Numbered from the stretch's first letter, positions 1 through 7,852 are shown. The stretch: DNA of 64,000 bases from an uncultured Paracoccaceae bacterium (GCA_947500055.1 CANMQO010000009.1:1-64000); one strand, 5' to 3'. The notes: a model not told the origin generated them from the letters alone. A program made the numbers and translations.

Positions 1-34
1 AAACCCAACCCGATCAGCAGGAGCAGAAAGTAGC

Positions 35-334
35 TTAAATCACGCCGGAACCTGTCCAAGAGATGGGGAGTAGCTCAGGCGATAGTTCAATTCCGAATTT
101 GCGCTTGATCTTCACGATTTCTCGAGAAGCGTTGTAGCGGTTGTCATACTCTGCCTTGTCAAGACAATTTCTAACTTCACGACGATAAGCACGCATTTTG
201 ATGGTTGCCGGTAGTTTGATGAGCCATTGAACGGCCAACACACCGACAAGGATGAAAACTCCAAGAAACAAAACCGCTAAGAAACTGGTTCCGAAGAAAT
301 AATCGTCGATGATATTGTCGATTGCGTTGATCAC
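35..334 (-). CDS. small single-pass membrane protein, unknown function
   Basis: This 99-residue protein is not recognised. Residues about 15-42 form one strong hydrophobic segment (SFLAVLFLGVFILVGVLAV), followed by a basic, charged tail of about 55 residues, so it is probably a bitopic inner-membrane protein with a cytoplasmic C-terminus. The start is GTG at 334, with AAGG about nine bases upstream. It lies on the same strand as the small membrane genes to its right but is separated from them by 255 bases in which I see no gene. Function unknown. Confidence 0.6.
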   Translation of the reverse strand: MINAIDNIIDDYFFGTSFLAVLFLGVFILVGVLAVQWLIKLPATIKMRAYRREVRNCLDKAEYDNRYNASREIVKIKRKFGIELSPELLPISWTGSGVI

Positions 335-589
335 TTTCCATAACCTTCAATTTTCAGGGAGCTTGCCTGGTATCCGCTAAATGCAATTCAAATGAGGCGG
401 AAAGCGGCTCCTTTTTTGTCGGCCAAAGGAAAGTAGGAACATCGTCGAGTGCCCGAATGCGGCTGTTCGTTCGGCCACGACGAAGGACCAAAAAGTCCCG
501 CCAACCTGCCGTCCCCGCCTTGGCAAGCAAGATCTGCTGCTGGTCATGACCCGTTTCTTAACCGGAACTGCCCGCTTGCTGACATGGTT

Positions 590-802
590 TCAGTGGCCTT
601 CTTGCTCGCCCAAGAATGTCTTCTTTAGCAAACCCACCCCCCATTCCAATGCACTCAGCATGAGAAAGGCGGCGACCGCGTAGGTAATAAATCTGTATTC
701 CCACAACAGCGTTCCCCGCAACGATCCCAACTCGCCGTAGCCGAACCACAATGCCAGAACGGCGCAAAAGGTGACCGTGATGGACAAAACCCGCAGGATC
801 AT
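590..802 (-). CDS. small two-helix membrane protein, last gene of the Rieske operon
   Basis: This 70-residue protein has two hydrophobic helices (about 5-25 and 37-58) and a short charged tail. Its start overlaps the stop of the upstream gene by four bases (ATGA), which makes translational coupling likely and supports it as real. It is the last of four tightly packed minus-strand genes that also encode the ferric-reductase/Rieske fusion. It may be a small subunit or anchor of that membrane redox system. No family was recognised. Confidence 0.6.
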   Translation of the reverse strand: MILRVLSITVTFCAVLALWFGYGELGSLRGTLLWEYRFITYAVAAFLMLSALEWGVGLLKKTFLGEQEGH

Positions 803-1554
803 TGGGCTATCCTGATCGTCTCTGGGGCAATCTTGAACACCAGCATGGCGCCATGCCGCTCCACATCGCCTTCGACCTCAACAAAGATCGCCGTGTAATC
901 CAGAAGCATGGGGCCAACAGCCCCTCCGACTGCATCTGACATCAGCAAGAATTCACTTCCACCCACCGGGCCGGATGAGACAAAAACGGGGGCCACATCC
1001 CCGAGCAGGCAAAGGTTTGCGCAGGCGCGATGTGCCAAGCCGGTGCCGGGTCGCATCGCCCCGCCGAGACATTTCCCATCGCAGATTTCACCATTCAGCT
1101 TCCATCGTCCCAGTTTTTCAACACTGACAACGAGGCTTTGATCCTGATCTTCGGCAAGCCTTAGCCCCCGCTGCCCATTGCGCAACTGCATGCCGTGCAG
1201 ATCGCCCCGATCAAGCCGGAGCCCGTTGGCCTGCACAATCTGCCCATCCAATCCGATGGCCTGGTCAATCGCGCCTCGTTTGCCATTCCCTGACAACAAG
1301 ATGGTGTCACCTCTTTCGAAATGTGGGCTCTCGATCACGTGGAGTATCGGATAAGGGTGTTCCTGCAACAGGCCCGTTGCACGGGTTTGCCCCATAAAGG
1401 CGCCGCCACCGGTATCCGTTTGGGTTGATGAGGTCAGGAAGGAGATTACGCCAAACCCAACCACAAGACATGCCGCACAGCTGGCGATAAACAACCGTAA
1501 CCCTTTTGGGAGTTTGCCCCAGCCGACGAAAAAGGGTTCTTGCGGCTCACCCAT
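799..1554 (-). CDS. membrane-anchored hypothetical protein of the Rieske operon
   Basis: This 251-residue protein has one N-terminal transmembrane segment (about residues 18-40, LRLFIASCAACLVVGFGVIS) and a long, probably periplasmic C-terminal domain. I chose the start at 1554 because AAGGGG lies six to seven bases upstream; an in-frame ATG at 1569 is possible. The start lies within the end of the upstream Rieske gene and the stop overlaps the next small gene, so the four genes form one operon. The soluble domain has Gly-rich stretches and five Cys around residues 155-185, including CDGKCLGG and CANLC, which could form disulfides or bind a ligand. I do not recognise the family. Confidence 0.65.
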   Translation of the reverse strand: MGEPQEPFFVGWGKLPKGLRLFIASCAACLVVGFGVISFLTSSTQTDTGGGAFMGQTRATGLLQEHPYPILHVIESPHFERGDTILLSGNGKRGAIDQAIGLDGQIVQANGLRLDRGDLHGMQLRNGQRGLRLAEDQDQSLVVSVEKLGRWKLNGEICDGKCLGGAMRPGTGLAHRACANLCLLGDVAPVFVSSGPVGGSEFLLMSDAVGGAVGPMLLDYTAIFVEVEGDVERHGAMLVFKIAPETIRIAQ

Positions 1555-2593
1555 CTGTGGCCCCTTCATAAATTATCGGTTCAACATCGGTGCCCGGCTG
1601 ATTGGCCTTGCGGTCGATATACAAAACGCCGTTTTCCAGTTTCATATTGTAGGTCGGGATCATCTCGGTGAAGGGTGCGGGCGATCTTCCGTTGCGCGCC
1701 TTGTAGCTGAACCCATGCCAGGGACAGGTGACGCAGCCATACACGATCTTGCCCTCCCCCAGCGGCCCCCCCTGATGGGCGCATGCATTCGAAACCGCTG
1801 AAAATGACGTGCCGCTGCGAAAGATCGCAACCCGCTCGTCCTTGGACAGGCTCACGATTGCGGCGCGTTTGTCCGGGATGTCATCCGGGCGGCAGGCCTT
1901 GACCCAGTCGATATCCGACGCATTCACTTTGCGTTCCTTGATCAATGCCGCCAGGTGTAGCCCAGCCACAATCAGCGCGCTGGATATGAACAAGGCCCCA
2001 AAAGCCGGGTTGCGGCTGTCCTGGAAATACCCAAGGGCCACATGCGCCACCACCAGCGCATAGGCAGGATAGATCAGCAGGTGCAGCGTCTTCCACACTG
2101 GTGCTGACAAGAAAGACAGCCAGAAATCGTGACTGGTTGCGGACAAAATAGCGAGCAGGAACAAGGCCAGGAGGCCAAGCAGTTCAACCGGAAAACCAAG
2201 GATCTGACCTAACCCTGTGGCGCTTGACAGCAGTGCCGTCAGCTGTGGTTGTGGTGTAAAGCTGAAATACCAACCCAGCACGTACATCGCATGGGTGAAG
2301 GCAACAACCGAGGTCAGGACGCCAAGATGCCGCCGGTTATAGAGAACGGGCAAGAACCGCTTGTCCAATCGCGCCAGCGGGCCGATGCACAAAATGAAGG
2401 TCAGCATCCATAGCGCACAGGTGCCAAAGGCGCGCATGCGCAGGATGGCATTATCCAGGGGCCGGGCAAGCTCTGCAGCTGGCGTGCCAACGCGGATGAA
2501 AATCACGATGTAAAGCACGACAAGCACAATCAGAACCGCGTCATACCCCCACTTGTTCTTGTTCCATTGAACGGGAACGTATTTCACACTCAT
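1547..2593 (-). CDS. ferric-reductase-like membrane domain fused to a Rieske [2Fe-2S] domain
   Basis: This 348-residue protein has two parts. Residues about 18-218 carry about six transmembrane helices resembling the ferric reductase/MsrQ-type cytochrome b domain, with histidines at H101, H171 and H184 that could ligate heme. Residues about 228-330 form a Rieske domain with C271-x-H273 and C290-x-x-H293 (CAH and CPWH). Electrons could therefore pass between a quinone- or heme-containing membrane part and a cytoplasmic or periplasmic acceptor through the 2Fe-2S cluster. It overlaps the upstream 116-residue membrane gene by four bases. Domain assignment is firm. The physiological substrate, and any link to the TOMM genes 1.4 kb upstream, are inference. 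Confidence 0.8.
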   Translation of the reverse strand: MSVKYVPVQWNKNKWGYDAVLIVLVVLYIVIFIRVGTPAAELARPLDNAILRMRAFGTCALWMLTFILCIGPLARLDKRFLPVLYNRRHLGVLTSVVAFTHAMYVLGWYFSFTPQPQLTALLSSATGLGQILGFPVELLGLLALFLLAILSATSHDFWLSFLSAPVWKTLHLLIYPAYALVVAHVALGYFQDSRNPAFGALFISSALIVAGLHLAALIKERKVNASDIDWVKACRPDDIPDKRAAIVSLSKDERVAIFRSGTSFSAVSNACAHQGGPLGEGKIVYGCVTCPWHGFSYKARNGRSPAPFTEMIPTYNMKLENGVLYIDRKANQPGTDVEPIIYEGATDG

Positions 2594-2940
2594 TCAGGGG
2601 CCTCCAGCAGGATGGGACCGGGCAGACTGTCTGGATCCTGACGAAAGGTTACCGCCATCAAGAGGATCAGAAGGATCACGATGACAAAGGCAAGTTGCGC
2701 GCGTTCCTGACGGGCGCGGGGCATGCGGTGCCGGTCGAGCTTTTGCTCTCCGCGCCGCAGGACGATCCAGCGCCAGATCACCAGTGGCCATATCAGCAAA
2801 ACGCCGGGTATGAGCAATGGCCGAAAAACCCAGGCATCCTGCGCATTCTCATCAAGCCTGCCCAACCCAAACAGAAGAAACACTGCTGCAACGGCAAGCC
2901 CTGCGTAAAGGTAGAATGTGCCGACGATCATCACCATCAT
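2590..2940 (-). CDS. small membrane protein, first gene of the Rieske operon
   Basis: This 116-residue protein has three hydrophobic helices (about 3-25, 40-62 and 84-101) separated by charged loops rich in Arg, and it ends in a short acidic tail. GGGG lies seven bases before the start. Its stop overlaps the ATG of the Rieske fusion gene by four bases, so the two are probably co-translated and may form one membrane complex. It starts 57 bases after the SDR gene, so the SDR could belong to the same transcript. No family was recognised. Confidence 0.65.
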   Translation of the reverse strand: MMVMIVGTFYLYAGLAVAAVFLLFGLGRLDENAQDAWVFRPLLIPGVLLIWPLVIWRWIVLRRGEQKLDRHRMPRARQERAQLAFVIVILLILLMAVTFRQDPDSLPGPILLEAPE

Positions 2941-2997
2941 GATTGGCCCCGTTCATTGGGTCGTGTCATTTGATCGCCTCTTCTTTTGGGGAACGCC

Positions 2998-3759
2998 TTA
3001 CAGATGCTGGCCACCATCAATGCAAAGCAGCTGACCGGTAAACGCTGGCGCATCCAGCAAGAAATTCATGGCCTGTACAATGTCTTCCGGGTTGGCCCCG
3101 CGCTGCAACGGGGAGCCTTGCCTGTGCTGTTCAAACTGTGCGTCGGATTGTTCAGCCCCCTGCATGGTAGAGCCCGGACCAATTCCGTTTACCCGGATAT
3201 GCGGCCCCAATGCCCGTGCACTGGTTTGCGTAAATGCCCAAAGACCCATCTTGCCGATGGTGTAGGTCATGTATTCTGATGTCAACTTGCGCACTCTTTG
3301 GTCGATCATGTTCACAATACAGGCATTCGCCCGTTTCTCACCGTTTGCATCAAGTGTCGCCTGCGGTGCCTGTCGTGCGAATTCCTGTGTCAGGACAAAT
3401 GGCGCCCGCAGATTGGAATCGATGTTCATATCCCAGCTCGTCTGCGTGGCGCTTTTGATGGAATCGTACTTGAATACGGAGGCGGAGTTGATCAGAACAT
3501 CCAAATCCTGTCCCAGCCCGTCACGCGCGCGTTGCACCAGATTTTGCGTCTGTTCCTGATCCAGCAGATTGGCCTGCAAGGTCGCGCAATTCACACCCAG
3601 CGAACGGATTTCCGCAGCGGTCTTTTCCGCCTCTGTTGCGTTGCTGTTGTAGTGAAGTGCGATATCAATGCCGCGTTTTGCCAACCCCAAAGCCATCGCC
3701 CGACCCAGGCGGGCCGCAGCCCCGGTTACCAACGCTGCTTTGTAAGGGTGGTCAGTCAA
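2998..3759 (-). CDS. SDR-family oxidoreductase, FolM/pteridine-reductase-like
   Basis: This 253-residue classical short-chain dehydrogenase shows the nucleotide-binding TGAAARLG motif near residue 13, an NSAS element near residue 91, the catalytic Tyr-x-x-x-Lys (YTIGK) near residue 165, and the VNGIGPGS segment after it. The overall pattern, including HYNSN after the second strand, resembles the FolM/PTR1 branch that reduces dihydromonapterin or dihydrofolate. That specificity is an inference from similarity. The start is TTG at 3759 with CGGA just upstream. It sits 57 bases before the membrane redox operon and 267 bases after the SagB gene on the same strand. Confidence 0.8.
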   Translation of the reverse strand: MTDHPYKAALVTGAAARLGRAMALGLAKRGIDIALHYNSNATEAEKTAAEIRSLGVNCATLQANLLDQEQTQNLVQRARDGLGQDLDVLINSASVFKYDSIKSATQTSWDMNIDSNLRAPFVLTQEFARQAPQATLDANGEKRANACIVNMIDQRVRKLTSEYMTYTIGKMGLWAFTQTSARALGPHIRVNGIGPGSTMQGAEQSDAQFEQHRQGSPLQRGANPEDIVQAMNFLLDAPAFTGQLLCIDGGQHL

Positions 3760-3973
3760 TTGATCCGTATCCCGAAATGGTTTCTCAAGGGCATTCTAAC
3801 CTTAATGCGCAGATGTGTCAGTTGGTGTTAACGGCATCTTGATTGCCTACCTTTTCGCCACGAAGACTCGGGTTTCGGCTATCCTGCATTGACAATTACT
3901 CTGCGCGGGGAACGAGAGTGAATTTGGCAGGTCATCACCTGCGATATGCGCGCCCAACCGCCGTGCAAACAAG

Positions 3974-4005
3974 GAAAGGGCCACTTGAACCTTGGGTGGG
4001 CTTTC
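3974..4005 (-). terminator. possible terminator after the TOMM biosynthetic genes
   Basis: GAAAG..CCAC and GTGG..CTTTC form a nine-pair stem with a small internal mismatch and an 11-base loop, just downstream of the SagB stop on the minus strand. The bases that follow are CTTGTTTG rather than a clean T-run, so the call is weak. The rest of 3760-4026 shows no convincing gene. Confidence 0.35.
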
Positions 4006-4026
4006 TTACTGTGCCGAAGATCGAGA

Positions 4027-4776
4027 TCACAGGTCGCCGGACTGTCCCAGAGCAACAGTGTAAACAACCGCCTCTTCCACGCCATCCAACCCGATAAGCC
4101 GGTTCAGGGCGCTGTCCTGATACCCGCCCATGCAAAGGCTTGTCAGGCCAACATCATGGGCCGCGAGGCATAAATTCTGCACAACATGACCAGCCTCAAG
4201 AAGGATATAGCGATATCCGCGTGGGCCATATTTTGATTGACTGCGCTCAAATACCGCCCCAACGCAAATGATCATGGGCGCGTGTTTGACAAAACCCCAT
4301 GTATGAAAGGCTTCCTCTGCCTCGTTTTCCCATGGCCCCTGGCCGATAATTTCCAGCGCATCGCCAATTGAGTCGTAATGATAAAGACCTTTGGCCAACC
4401 CTTCGACGTTTCGAACGAGCGCGTAGATTTCAAGAGGGTACAGCCCCCCAGCCGACGGAACAGGCCGGCGCAGGAATTTCTGGCCGTTCTCCATGACGTC
4501 GGGGCCAAGCGCAGCATATGCAGACCTGAGCAGACCCGCGCAGCGCGCCAGAGGAAGAGGGGTGTCGGAAAACGCGCGTTCAGATCGCCGTGCGGCCGCA
4601 ATCTTGTCCACATCCGTCGGTGTCGTTTCCGGGAGGGTCACACGAATGGCGTGCGGGTAAGTCTTGGTCTTCTGGGAAAATACTGTGCCTTGATCGGCTT
4701 GTTCATTGATCCAAGGTTCGGAATTACGATGAAACAGGCGCGAAAGGCTGGTCGTATCGTGAACATTGCTACTCAT
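4027..4776 (-). CDS. SagB/ThcOx-type azoline dehydrogenase (TOMM B protein)
   Basis: This 249-residue flavin-dependent nitroreductase-fold protein shows the SagB-type landmarks: RRSERAFS (63-70), PSAGGLYPLEIYAL (107-120), and YRYILLEAGHVVQ (188-200). A Lys-Tyr pair at 182-183 matches the KY motif that I recall as catalytically important in azoline dehydrogenases. In TOMM systems this FMN enzyme oxidises thiazolines and oxazolines to thiazoles and oxazoles. It starts three bases after the YcaO stop, so all three modification genes are one operon. Substrate is inferred to be the Cys-repeat precursor upstream. It is cytoplasmic, with no signal or membrane segment. Confidence 0.88.
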   Translation of the reverse strand: MSSNVHDTTSLSRLFHRNSEPWINEQADQGTVFSQKTKTYPHAIRVTLPETTPTDVDKIAAARRSERAFSDTPLPLARCAGLLRSAYAALGPDVMENGQKFLRRPVPSAGGLYPLEIYALVRNVEGLAKGLYHYDSIGDALEIIGQGPWENEAEEAFHTWGFVKHAPMIICVGAVFERSQSKYGPRGYRYILLEAGHVVQNLCLAAHDVGLTSLCMGGYQDSALNRLIGLDGVEEAVVYTVALGQSGDL

Positions 4777-4779
4777 GCT

Positions 4780-6084
4780 TCAGGCCAGAGGATGTGGGCA
4801 TTGGTTGAGCTCCGATTCAGTAAGCGGTTCCGTGCGATAGCCCCAGTCAACCGGCGCTTTGTACAAGCGCGCCCCGCCCAGGCGCCCCTGCGCAAAACCA
4901 AAATCGATGGGCTGCATTCCGGTAATAATCACGCGGACCACACGAGGACCAAGGGGGCGAATGTCTGAGGGCGTTATGTCAGCATAGGCAACACGCGCAC
5001 CGGTTTTTACGGCGGTGTTGACGATATGTCCCAGCGTCGCCTCTGGTGTTTCACAGTCCGGTTTGGGAAGCGTGTGCAGATCACATTCCGCACCGGATTG
5101 GGTCAGAAACTCAAACGCGGCCGCATGTTCCGGCATCGTGTGAAACAATGCATGGTCATCCAGCGTTCTGACGGCCTCAATGTTACCAAGCCGCGATTTG
5201 TAGCTCTTGTTCTGCATCCGCGTTCTCATGCCGGAGCGCAACTGGCACAACTCGAAGACGGATTTATCAACAGCCACAACCGGGTCAATATCACATCCAA
5301 GCCCGACAAGACGAAAGATACCATTATCTGACGGGTCTTCAGCGATCGCCATGACCACATAGGGTGCCTGATCGGTATGCAGTAACAGCAGCCGAACAGT
5401 GACGCCAAACTTATTGTAGTGGCGTATGATATGCGCGGCATTGCAGCCGCTTTCCGGCGTTCGGATCAACGTCGCGGGCAGGCGATTGAGCCATGTCAGC
5501 ATAAAAGCGTCACGTTCAATCACTTCGTAGGTGCCACCAAGAATAGCATTGGTCAAATTCTTACCGGTGGCCAAACCATTTGAAGATGCGGCTGTGAAAC
5601 TGTCATTTAATTGCGGTGGGCTGGCCAGATAAACAAGTGACGCCGGAAGCGCGACAGGCTCACCAGACGGAAGTTCAGTACCTGTGATCCAAGCGATCTC
5701 AATCTCTTGATGCCAGCGCTGGTATGGCAGGCCCGTGGCATATTGCTGCTGAGAATAGAGCACACATTCCGCAGGTGTGATCACGGATGCCGATGCCTGC
5801 CCAATCCTGATACGCTCATAATCCCATTGGAATGCGGCATATCGCTCTATCGCCTCGCCAAGTGCAGACAGTTTCGCCTCCTCCTCCGTGCGGCCTTTCC
5901 CACCGACAAGACGCATGGCGAGCGGGTATTGCTGAAAGCCGAAATGCGATAAGGTGGCATTCCATATGTAAGGCGGGCATGGTTCTTCCGGTCCACGCGG
6001 TTGCGGCGATAGCGACGTTACAATGCCGCATCGCCGACTGACCAGCGCATCAGACAGGCGACGCAAATCGGCTGCATCGCTCAT
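4780..6084 (-). CDS. YcaO-domain azoline-forming cyclodehydratase (TOMM D protein)
   Basis: This 434-residue protein is a YcaO family enzyme, which uses ATP to phosphorylate the backbone amide and cyclise Cys, Ser or Thr side chains to azolines. ATP-site signatures are visible: SALGEAIERYAAF at 73-85 and the second GGTYEVIERDAF at 183-194, with E77, E80, R81, E187, E190 and R191 as likely Mg/ATP residues. The C-terminus ends CPHPLA, reminiscent of the proline-rich tails of TOMM YcaO proteins. The ATG overlaps the upstream C-protein stop by four bases, fitting a coupled C-D heterocomplex. It acts on the precursor at 7852-7385 by inference from adjacency. Confidence 0.92.
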   Translation of the reverse strand: MSDAADLRRLSDALVSRRCGIVTSLSPQPRGPEEPCPPYIWNATLSHFGFQQYPLAMRLVGGKGRTEEEAKLSALGEAIERYAAFQWDYERIRIGQASASVITPAECVLYSQQQYATGLPYQRWHQEIEIAWITGTELPSGEPVALPASLVYLASPPQLNDSFTAASSNGLATGKNLTNAILGGTYEVIERDAFMLTWLNRLPATLIRTPESGCNAAHIIRHYNKFGVTVRLLLLHTDQAPYVVMAIAEDPSDNGIFRLVGLGCDIDPVVAVDKSVFELCQLRSGMRTRMQNKSYKSRLGNIEAVRTLDDHALFHTMPEHAAAFEFLTQSGAECDLHTLPKPDCETPEATLGHIVNTAVKTGARVAYADITPSDIRPLGPRVVRVIITGMQPIDFGFAQGRLGGARLYKAPVDWGYRTEPLTESELNQCPHPLA

Positions 6085-7238
6085 GCACTTGTCTGCCGGT
6101 TTGCATTACACACCGGGCAATCTGGCCGCCGCAGAACCACGTGCTTTTCCATCCGAAAACCCGGCACTTCGACAAGAATAAACCTGCCATCAAGGTTGGG
6201 TGCTGCGCTGCCTGACAGCCAGGTAATAACTTCGGCCGATAACATGCCGCCCACGATATCCGCGGATGCAGCAAGGTTTTCTCTTCTTGCCGAAAGATCG
6301 GCCTGTATTTGATTGAGCCTTTGTTCAAGCGCCAGACGTGACAGCGGGTTGGCTGCGCTGCTGACTTCCCGCATGCGCCAGCACGTGTAACAAGGACCTT
6401 CGGAGACGTTAAAAAAGCCGGGGCCAACGACAAGCTCTGTGCCCTCAAGCGACGCGGCAATCCAGGGCGTGCGGGATTGGCGACATGCATCCGCAATTCT
6501 CAAAGAGAGGTTCAACTGGCCAGAATCGAGACAGCCCAAGACCAGCGATGCACCTTCGACCAGAGGAACAATATCCGCAACAGTGGGTTGCGTGGTCGCA
6601 CTCTCGATCCGGGTTCCGCGTTCGCCTCGCGCCAATGTCGATGCCAAGGCGTCGGCACGATTTTTGCCGATGTCATCAGCTTGAAACATGCCGGAAAAAT
6701 ACAAATCTGTTTTGGAGACAACCGTCGGGTCGATGATTGTAAGACGGCCAATGCCCGCCGCGACCAACGCGCGCGCAACAGCCGCGCCATGAAGCCCCGC
6801 GCCAAACTGGACGACATGCGCATCCGACAGCTTTTGTTGGGCGGCGCTGCCGTTGGGCGCGTTCTCCGCAAACCAACCGCGCTGCGGCGTCAAATGTTCC
6901 TCTTTCCCTGCGATCAATGCATCATCTCCATCAACAAGGATCCCCTGACTGGCCAAGATGTCAAAAGCCGCCAGAATATCGTCCTTCTGAAAAGTACCGG
7001 CCAGTTTCGCGCATATCTCATCCACGCTCAACAATCCCGTCAGCAGTGGCAGGACCTCGCGTTCAAACGTGCTGAACGACTTGCCTTTCAACGTAATGCT
7101 GCGGCGCCAGGAAAAGAGCCTGAGTGTTTCGTCCCCATTCGCATCTGCATCTTCGGTCCAATGCAGGAAGCACTCGTGCAGTAAGGGCTTATAGAGGGGC
7201 CTGGGGTTCACGATATTACCTGTTTCCAATCGCGTCAT
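6081..7238 (-). CDS. TOMM cyclodehydratase partner: RRE plus E1/ThiF-like leader-binding C protein
   Basis: This 385-residue protein has an N-terminal part (about 15-105) ending in a winged-helix-like segment, LSVDEICAKLA then ILAAFDILASQGILV, typical of the RiPP recognition element that grips the leader. An E1/ThiF-like Rossmann domain follows, with VVQFGAGLHGAAVARALVAA at 142-161. Two CxxC pairs (C283/C286 in CYTCW and C374/C377 in CPVC) should bind structural zinc. The family presents precursor peptides to YcaO. It is the first modification gene after the precursor, 146 bases downstream of it, and overlaps ycaO by four bases. Confidence 0.9.
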   Translation of the reverse strand: MTRLETGNIVNPRPLYKPLLHECFLHWTEDADANGDETLRLFSWRRSITLKGKSFSTFEREVLPLLTGLLSVDEICAKLAGTFQKDDILAAFDILASQGILVDGDDALIAGKEEHLTPQRGWFAENAPNGSAAQQKLSDAHVVQFGAGLHGAAVARALVAAGIGRLTIIDPTVVSKTDLYFSGMFQADDIGKNRADALASTLARGERGTRIESATTQPTVADIVPLVEGASLVLGCLDSGQLNLSLRIADACRQSRTPWIAASLEGTELVVGPGFFNVSEGPCYTCWRMREVSSAANPLSRLALEQRLNQIQADLSARRENLAASADIVGGMLSAEVITWLSGSAAPNLDGRFILVEVPGFRMEKHVVLRRPDCPVCNANRQTSA

Positions 7239-7321
7239 GTCATCAACGGATTTGTCGGCTCACGCAAAAGGTCAGCGCGGCAATCAATTGATCGAATTAT
7301 TCCGGTAAGCCGCGGGTCACC

Positions 7322-7356
7322 AAAATTTTGGCCCACCGAAATCTCGGTGGACCAAA
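7322..7356 (-). terminator. terminator-like hairpin between TOMM precursor and modification genes
   Basis: TTTGG.CCACCGA (7327-7339) pairs with TCGGTGG.CCAAA (7344-7356) around a four-base loop: 12 pairs interrupted by one mismatch. Read on the minus strand the stem is followed by ATTTT; on the plus strand no T-run follows. It sits 30 bases after the precursor stop. The likely role is partial termination, giving more precursor mRNA than enzyme mRNA. Confidence 0.65.
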
Positions 7357-7384
7357 GCGAAAAACACTGTTTCCTGGGGTGGCT

Positions 7385-7852
7385 CTAATCGTTCTTGTCT
7401 TCGTCTGGTGGAAAACAGGCTGCCGCTGCGGCGGCAGGAAAGCAAGCGCCATGTGCCGCTGGGAAGCAGGCACCATGGGCGGCAGGAAAACAGGCTCCCT
7501 GTGCCGCCGGGAAGCAGGCTCCAACCGTCGTGGACGGGAAGCAAGCGCCGTGAGCGGCTGTTGGGAAACAGGCACCTTGGGCCGCTGTCGCGAAGCAAGC
7601 ACCTTGCACCGCCGGAGGGAAGCAGGCACCCGCCGCTGCAGGAAAACAAGCGCCCTGCGCCGTTGGGAAACAAGCGCCATGTGCCGCTGGGAAGCAAGCT
7701 CCATGAGCCGCCGCCGGAAAACACGCCCCAAGAGCGGCTGCCACTTTATGATAGGTCGCTAGATCCTCATCGCTGATGTTCAGCCCTTTGTGCTTGTCTT
7801 CCAAATCAGACACACGCATTTCAAGGCTTTTTGATTTATTGTCGTCGGCCAT
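7385..7852 (-). CDS. TOMM/RiPP precursor peptide with 13 tandem ACF(P) core repeats
   Basis: This 155-residue peptide starts at ATG 7852, with AGGA six bases upstream; an upstream in-frame ATG at 7912 lacks this support. Residues 1-41 form a charged, probably helical leader (contains LEMRVSDLEDKHKGL and LATYHKVAAAL) with no Cys. Residues 42-149 are 13 units of 8-10 residues: 12 begin GACF and the last AACF; 12 have Pro after Phe and one has Ala. All 13 cysteines are in these units, each preceded by Ala. His or Gln stands before Gly at nine of 12 junctions. Only six Ser/Thr lie in the core. The tail is PDEDKND. The downstream genes encode the C, D and B azole-forming enzymes, so the cysteines are probably made into thiazoles. 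I do not recognise a named family. Confidence 0.88.
   Translation of the reverse strand: MADDNKSKSLEMRVSDLEDKHKGLNISDEDLATYHKVAAALGACFPAAAHGACFPAAHGACFPTAQGACFPAAAGACFPPAVQGACFATAAQGACFPTAAHGACFPSTTVGACFPAAQGACFPAAHGACFPAAHGACFPAAAAAACFPPDEDKND
7406..7729 (-). repeat. in-frame tandem repeat array encoding 13 ACF(P) units
   Basis: The core-coding half of the precursor gene is a degenerate tandem array with 24- to 27-base units, each coding Gly-Ala-Cys-Phe-Pro plus three to five small residues. Unit lengths vary by whole codons only, so the frame is kept, which indicates selection on the protein. Nearly identical neighbouring units (residues 111-142) suggest recent duplication by slippage or recombination. 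Confidence 0.9.

Noticed and set aside
7406..7729. CRISPR-like tandem repeat array
   Set aside because: Units are 24-27 bases with no unique spacers, vary by whole codons and code for a conserved motif in one frame, so this is a protein repeat.
7328..7776. Plus-strand open frames rich in Arg/Cys over the precursor
   Set aside because: They are by-products of the GC-rich repeat on the opposite strand; no ribosome site, and the minus frame has the leader, start signal and neighbouring enzymes.
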